Assembly: GCA_013811715.1 (NCBI GenBank)
Contig: JACCUS010000376.1
Coordinates: 1 to 9,301, forward strand
Direction of reading: 5' to 3'
Source of the DNA: Nocardioidaceae bacterium
Lineage (GTDB): Bacteria > Actinomycetota > Actinomycetes > Propionibacteriales > Nocardioidaceae
Length of the DNA stretch: 9,301 bases
Made by a program: the position numbers and the translations under genes. Shown one piece after another: positions 6,213 to 9,301 of the stretch (position 1 is the first letter of the stretch; every line of letters starts with the position of its first letter). A model generated the notes under the pieces. It worked only from the letters and a program-made list of their open reading frames with translations, searched no databases and was not told the origin of the DNA.

Positions 6213-7493
6213 CTACGCAGTCGCGAACAGGCGACGGTGCCTGTCCACAGCAGACGGATCGGTCAGCGAGGCGACCTGGTCGACCACGACCCGGCGGCGG
6301 CCCGCGTCATCGTCGGCGGCCGCGAAGTCCGCCCTGAACACGGCGTCCAGCGCAGCTGGCCCCGCTGACCACGTCATCTCCACGAGCTCACCGATCACGA
6401 CCCGCTGTTCGGCGAGTACGGAGACTCGGTCGTCCGCCTTCATCACCAGATGGGCGGCGATGCCCTTGAGGACGGCGATCTCGGCGCTCACCGCTGCGGG
6501 CACGGGGAGATCGGCCGTGTAGCGCACCAGATGGCGCGGGAGCTCGACGGCCGAGGCGGCGTCTTGGACGGCCGAGCAGAAACGGTCGATGAGCCGGCTG
6601 GTGAGGTTCTTCAGGCCGGCCAGGTGGCGCCGGCTCCCGTCGTACGGCGCCCGAGGCCAGGCCGCGAGCCCCGACAACCGGGCGAACGCCGTCTCCAGGT
6701 CGGCACGATCCAGGTCGGGCGCGTACCAGTCAAGCGCCGTCTCCCAGACCTCGGCGCGCAAGCCGCTGTCGGTCAGGGTGCTGAGGTCGATGCGGCCGGC
6801 CACCACGCCGTCTTCGACGTCGTGCACGCTGTAGGCCACGTCGTCGGCGAGATCCATGATCTGCGCCTCGACACAACGACGCGCTGGCTCGACATCGGCT
6901 CGCATCCAGTCGAATACCGGCCGGTCGTCGGCGTACACACCGAACTTGCGCACAGCACGCGGGAGCCCGTCGGCATGCCTTCCAGACGACGCGGGCGCCT
7001 CCCCCAGCGGCCACGGGTACTTCGTCGCCGCGTCGAGCGCCGCCCTGGTGAGGTTGAGGCCGAGGCTGCGTCCGTCGGGGTGGAACGTCTTTGGCTCCAG
7101 CCGGGTCAGCAGCCGCAGGGTCTGGGCGTTGCCCTCGAAACCGCCGATGTCCGCGGCGACCTCGTTGAGAGCCCGTTCGCCGTTGTGGCCAAACGGTGGA
7201 TGTCCGAGGTCGTGGGCCAGGCACGCGGCCTCGACGAGGTCGGGGTCGGAGCCGAGCGCAAGGGCCAGACCACGCCCCACCTGGGCGACCTCGAGAGTGT
7301 GGGTAAGCCGGTTGCGAACGAAGTCGTGGCTCGACGGGCCGACCACCTGGGTCTTGGCCCCCAACCGGCGCAGCGCGCCGGCGTGGACGATCCGGGCCCG
7401 GTCGCGCTCGAACGCAGACCGGGTCGACCTGCTGGGCTCGTCGAGGTAGCGCTCGACGTCGACATCGTCGTACCGGGCGGCGGGGGTGTCCAT
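6213..7493 (-). CDS. dgt: dGTPase-like deoxynucleoside triphosphate triphosphohydrolase (HD domain)
   Basis: Enzymes of this family cleave dNTPs to deoxynucleoside and triphosphate and help control the dNTP pool. From ATG 7493 the product is 426 residues. The HD metal site is visible: RNRLTHTLEVAQVGR (60-74, H65), LAHDLGHPPFGHNGE (92-106, H94-D95 and H98) and the later IMDLADDVAYSVHD (212-225, D217/D218). GFEGNAQTLRLLTRLE (118-132) is typical of the family. The N-terminal DEPSRSTRSAFERDRARIVHAGALRRLGAKTQV is also characteristic. A TTG seven codons upstream is an alternative start, but ATG 7493 sits at the right distance from a TAGGGT -10-like box for leaderless expression. It is the first gene of a dgt-dnaG-sigma set and is divergent from the RTX-like gene. 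Bacterial relatives differ in dNTP preference, so strict dGTP specificity is not claimed. Confidence 0.95.
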   Translation of the reverse strand: MDTPAARYDDVDVERYLDEPSRSTRSAFERDRARIVHAGALRRLGAKTQVVGPSSHDFVRNRLTHTLEVAQVGRGLALALGSDPDLVEAACLAHDLGHPPFGHNGERALNEVAADIGGFEGNAQTLRLLTRLEPKTFHPDGRSLGLNLTRAALDAATKYPWPLGEAPASSGRHADGLPRAVRKFGVYADDRPVFDWMRADVEPARRCVEAQIMDLADDVAYSVHDVEDGVVAGRIDLSTLTDSGLRAEVWETALDWYAPDLDRADLETAFARLSGLAAWPRAPYDGSRRHLAGLKNLTSRLIDRFCSAVQDAASAVELPRHLVRYTADLPVPAAVSAEIAVLKGIAAHLVMKADDRVSVLAEQRVVIGELVEMTWSAGPAALDAVFRADFAAADDDAGRRRVVVDQVASLTDPSAVDRHRRLFATA

Positions 7494-7501
7494 CGCTGCC
7501 G

Positions 7502-7507
7502 ACCCTA
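7502..7507 (-). promoter_or_regulatory. Candidate -10 box (TAGGGT) for dgt
   Basis: On the minus strand TAGGGT fits the actinobacterial TANNNT -10 consensus. Its last base is 8 nt from the dgt ATG at 7493, which would place the transcription start at or next to the A of ATG and give a leaderless mRNA. No convincing -35 hexamer is seen at 17-19 bp. This is an inference from one short motif. Confidence 0.35.
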
Positions 7508-7546
7508 CTGGCAACCACCGCTCGCCCGGCCCGCGCGCTGACCCGA

Positions 7547-7579
7547 CAGACGACGGTGCTTGTGACCACGCGTCGTCTG
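7547..7579. repeat. Inverted repeat between dgt and the RTX-like gene
   Basis: CAGACGACG (7547-7555) and CGTCGTCTG (7571-7579) are perfect reverse complements. The stem can extend by GTG (7556-7558) pairing with CAC (7567-7569) past one unpaired G, giving 12 base pairs and an 8-base loop. It has no T-run on either side and lies between two divergent genes, where a terminator is not needed. It sits 40-72 bp upstream of the candidate dgt -10 box, so an operator is a sensible reading. Function is not shown. Confidence 0.6.
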
Positions 7580-7587
7580 ATCCAGAT

Positions 7588-7622
7588 GGGCCATGGCGAA
7601 TTACTCGAAAGGGCCATGGCGA
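7588..7622. repeat. Pair of 12-bp direct repeats, each holding an 8-bp palindrome
   Basis: GGGCCATGGCGA occurs at 7588-7599 and again at 7611-7622, a 23-bp period close to two helical turns. Each copy contains the palindrome GCCATGGC. Two equally phased palindromes in an intergenic region suggest a paired binding site for a dimeric regulator of the RTX-like gene, dgt, or both. No regulator can be named. Confidence 0.6.
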
Positions 7623-7663
7623 TGTCCGGGTGCGTCGGTAACTTGATGATGTCGGCTGCAGGC

Positions 7664-7681
7664 GTGGGACTCGGCTCCCAC
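7664..7681 (+). other. Hairpin in the presumed leader of the RTX-like gene
   Basis: GTGGGA (7664-7669) pairs with TCCCAC (7676-7681) around a 6-base loop. GGCG (7661-7664) can alternatively pair with CGCC (7690-7693). A second small hairpin, CTCGT/ACGAG with a GAG loop, is at 7748-7760, about 20 bases before the ribosome binding site. No known riboswitch consensus was recognised. The rest of 7494-7792 has no supported gene. Confidence 0.4.
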
Positions 7682-7781
7682 AGGGGGTGCGCCGGCGTTT
7701 GTACCAACTATCAATCCACTACGCAGGTGCGGTGGGGACTCGCACAACTCGTGAGACGAGGGATGAGGGTCGGTGCCGCCG

Positions 7782-7787
7782 AAAGGG
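7782..7787 (+). promoter_or_regulatory. Ribosome binding site fixing the RTX-like gene start
   Basis: AAAGGG ends 5 bases before ATG 7793, which begins MSRAKRRSR, a normal signal-peptide n-region. Upstream in-frame starts (7556, 7763) lack such a site and would bury the signal peptide. Confidence 0.7.
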
Positions 7788-7792
7788 TCCTC

Positions 7793-9151
7793 ATGTCACG
7801 CGCCAAACGTCGCTCTCGCATCCTGACGCTCTCTCTCGCCACAGTCTTGGGCGTGGCACTGACCGGCCTGGTGGCCGGCCCGGCCGACGCTTCCAGTGCC
7901 CAGATTTTCAGCAGCGGATCTCTCTACTACCAGGCATCTACGGGCGAGACGAACACCGTGACGATCACCTACACCGGATCGTCCTTCACCATCACCGACC
8001 CTGGAGCGACGATCACACCCGGAACGGGCTGCACCGGCAGCGGGACCATCACCTGCAGCGCCGCCGGCGTCACGAGCATCTCCGTCTCCCTCTCCGACGG
8101 GAACGACTCGGCTCTGGTGAACTCTCCTTTCCGCACGTACGTGGACGGAGGCGAGGGCAACGACGACATCGCCACGGGCAGCGGGAGCGACTCCGTCTAC
8201 CCCGGCAGCGGCATCAACAATGTGGCCACCGGCGACGGCAACGACTACGTCGCAGCCGTTGCGGGGAATGACACCATCAATCTCGGCGCCGGCAACGACA
8301 GCACCGACCCCGGTCTCGGCAACGACGACGTGAGAGGTGGGCCGGGTAACGACTACGCGAACTACAGCAACCGGTCGGGCGGCGTCACCGTCTCCCTCGA
8401 CAACCTGGGAGGCGACGGAGAGACATTGCTTGGCGAGAGTGACAACGTCCACTCCGACATCGAGTCGGTCTACACCGGCAACGGCAACGACAACGTCACC
8501 GGGTCGGCAGCGGCAAACTACATCAGCACCGGCAATGGCAACGACACGCTCAACGGCGGTGGTGACCGCGACACTCTCTCCGCCGGCTCGGGAGCTGACA
8601 CCCTCAACGGCGGCACCGGCAATGACCGACTCTACGACGACGAAGGCGCCGACACGCTCAAAGGCGACGCCGGTGACGACAACCTCTACAGCTACGACGG
8701 GACAGTCGGCCGCGACATATTCAGCGGTGGAACGGGAGTCGACCTCGTTGGCTTCTACGGCGACAAGAACGTCACCGTGACCCTGAACAACGTGGCAAAC
8801 GACGGCAGGGCCGGAGACTTGACCGACAACGTGAAGACGGACGTGGAAGACGTTTCCACGGGCGCCGGCGACGACACCGTCACCGGCTCGTCCGCCTCCA
8901 ATGACTTCACCAGCGGTGAGGGCAACGACACACTCAGGGGCGGCGCGGGAAGCGACGGACTCGACGGCGATCGCGGTCGTGACAAGCTTTTCGGGGACAA
9001 CGGCGTGGACTCGATCTACGGCGGTGCGGGTGCCGACACGATCGTGAGCCAAGACACGAGCGCCGACTACGTCACCTGCGGCAGCTCAGTCGACTCGGTC
9101 AACCGCGACTCCAAGGACCAAGTTACGTTCGACTGCGAGAAGCTGACCTGA
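7793..9151 (+). CDS. Secreted RTX-like calcium-binding repeat protein
   Basis: The 452-residue product begins with a Sec signal peptide: basic MSRAKRRSR, hydrophobic ILTLSLATVLGVALTGLVAG (10-29) and a probable cleavage after PADA (about 33). The next stretch to about residue 105 is beta-rich and Ser/Thr-rich with two cysteines (C80, C88). From about 118 to 420 there are repeated Asp/Gly/Asn-rich units of RTX type (GNGND, GGTGNDRL, GGAGADTI), which in the family bind calcium in a parallel beta-roll. Two longer units with a VTVxL...DNV...DVEDV pattern are near-copies of each other (about 191-262 and 321-390). The C-terminus has two more cysteines (C429, C448) in DYVTCGSSVDSV...FDCE, a pattern I associate with actinobacterial members. 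There is no enzymatic domain, LPXTG motif or C-terminal membrane anchor. It is likely released or held in the envelope; adhesion, matrix or calcium-buffering roles are all open. Confidence 0.85.
   Translation: MSRAKRRSRILTLSLATVLGVALTGLVAGPADASSAQIFSSGSLYYQASTGETNTVTITYTGSSFTITDPGATITPGTGCTGSGTITCSAAGVTSISVSLSDGNDSALVNSPFRTYVDGGEGNDDIATGSGSDSVYPGSGINNVATGDGNDYVAAVAGNDTINLGAGNDSTDPGLGNDDVRGGPGNDYANYSNRSGGVTVSLDNLGGDGETLLGESDNVHSDIESVYTGNGNDNVTGSAAANYISTGNGNDTLNGGGDRDTLSAGSGADTLNGGTGNDRLYDDEGADTLKGDAGDDNLYSYDGTVGRDIFSGGTGVDLVGFYGDKNVTVTLNNVANDGRAGDLTDNVKTDVEDVSTGAGDDTVTGSSASNDFTSGEGNDTLRGGAGSDGLDGDRGRDKLFGDNGVDSIYGGAGADTIVSQDTSADYVTCGSSVDSVNRDSKDQVTFDCEKLT
8363..8962 (+). repeat. Duplicated ~70-residue module inside the RTX-like protein
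   Basis: Codons for residues 191-262 (8363-8578) and 321-390 (8753-8962) encode matching units. Each has VTVxLxN, then a DG-containing turn, DNV, xxDxExV, TGxGxDxVTGS, and a final GNDTLxGG repeat, aligned with a single one-residue gap. They are separated by ordinary short RTX repeats. The DNA copies have diverged, so the duplication is not recent, or is maintained for structure. Confidence 0.7.
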
Positions 9152-9159
9152 GGCAGGCG

Positions 9160-9301
9160 CTAGCCGGCACGCTCCGCGAGGCCACGGACGTACGCCGCCT
9201 GACCGAGGTGCTGCAGGCAGTCGCTGAGCAGGCTGACCAGCCGGACGCCGACGGTCACCGGCGGGTCCCACGAGGCGTCGACGACGCGTGCCAGCTCGTC
9301 G
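9160..9301 (-). CDS. C-terminus of a DinB/DUF664-type protein (partial)
   Basis: The minus strand reads open from the window edge to TAG at 9160-9162, giving the last 46 residues and no start. The segment includes WDPPVTVGVRLVSLLSDCLQ followed by HLGQAAYVRGLAERAG. This matches the last helices of the DinB/DUF664 family (metal-site histidine in QHxGQAAYxRG). In actinobacteria, members of this fold include mycothiol-dependent transferases and isomerases, but the part seen here cannot show the substrate. It is convergent to the RTX-like gene, with only 8 bp between the stop codons, so any terminator would have to lie inside coding sequence. Confidence 0.75.
   Translation of the reverse strand, partial: DELARVVDASWDPPVTVGVRLVSLLSDCLQHLGQAAYVRGLAERAG

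Noticed and set aside
6450..7541. 363-codon plus-strand frame opposite dgt
   Set aside because: The dgt frame carries all HD-domain motifs; the opposite frame is arginine/glycine-rich with no recognisable domain.
8140..9040. CRISPR-like or tandem DNA repeat array
   Set aside because: The periodicity comes from Asp/Gly/Asn codons of RTX repeats in one long frame; there are no identical repeats with unique spacers.
7796..9052. 418-codon minus-strand frame opposite the RTX-like gene
   Set aside because: Its valine/alanine repeats are the antisense of the Asp/Gly/Asn repeat codons; the plus-strand frame has the signal peptide and ribosome binding site.

Overview
The window is high-GC DNA with the codon bias of an actinobacterium. 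The gene content agrees: a dgt-dnaG-sigma gene cluster, an actinobacterial-type secreted RTX-like protein, and the end of a DinB/DUF664-type gene of the kind common in mycothiol-producing bacteria. The Nocardioidaceae/Propionibacteriales are a reasonable guess, but the sequence does not prove it. Family assignments come from remembered motifs, not from a search.

Left block (1-2625): this looks like the remnant of a Calvin-cycle (cbb) gene cluster. It holds an intact open frame for a class I fructose-bisphosphate aldolase homologue whose catalytic lysines are replaced. Convergent to it, with overlapping 3' ends, is a full-length cbbX (red-type RuBisCO activase). Next to cbbX, head to head, lies a glpX (class II fructose-1,6-bisphosphatase) pseudogene that has lost its 5' end and carries an internal, frame-shifting deletion. 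No RuBisCO or phosphoribulokinase gene is visible.

Middle block (2677-7493, minus strand): this is a housekeeping cluster transcribed dgt -> dnaG -> primary-like sigma-70 factor, then a conserved hypothetical gene. dgt and dnaG are only 11 bp apart. A 12-bp perfect inverted repeat just after the sigma gene probably ends or attenuates the transcript. The cluster joins dNTP control, primer synthesis and transcription initiation, and recalls the macromolecular-synthesis operon of other bacteria.

Right block (7494-9301): a 299-bp divergent intergenic region is unusually rich in short repeats. It has a 9-12 bp hairpin, a pair of 12-bp direct repeats each holding a palindrome, and two smaller hairpins. 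It precedes a 452-residue Sec-exported protein made of aspartate/glycine-rich RTX-like calcium-binding repeats, with an internal duplication of about 70 residues. The window ends in the 3' part of a convergent DinB/DUF664-type gene on the minus strand.

The most notable points are the decayed carbon-fixation cluster, with its aldolase pseudoenzyme and stranded cbbX, and the structured region upstream of the RTX-like gene.
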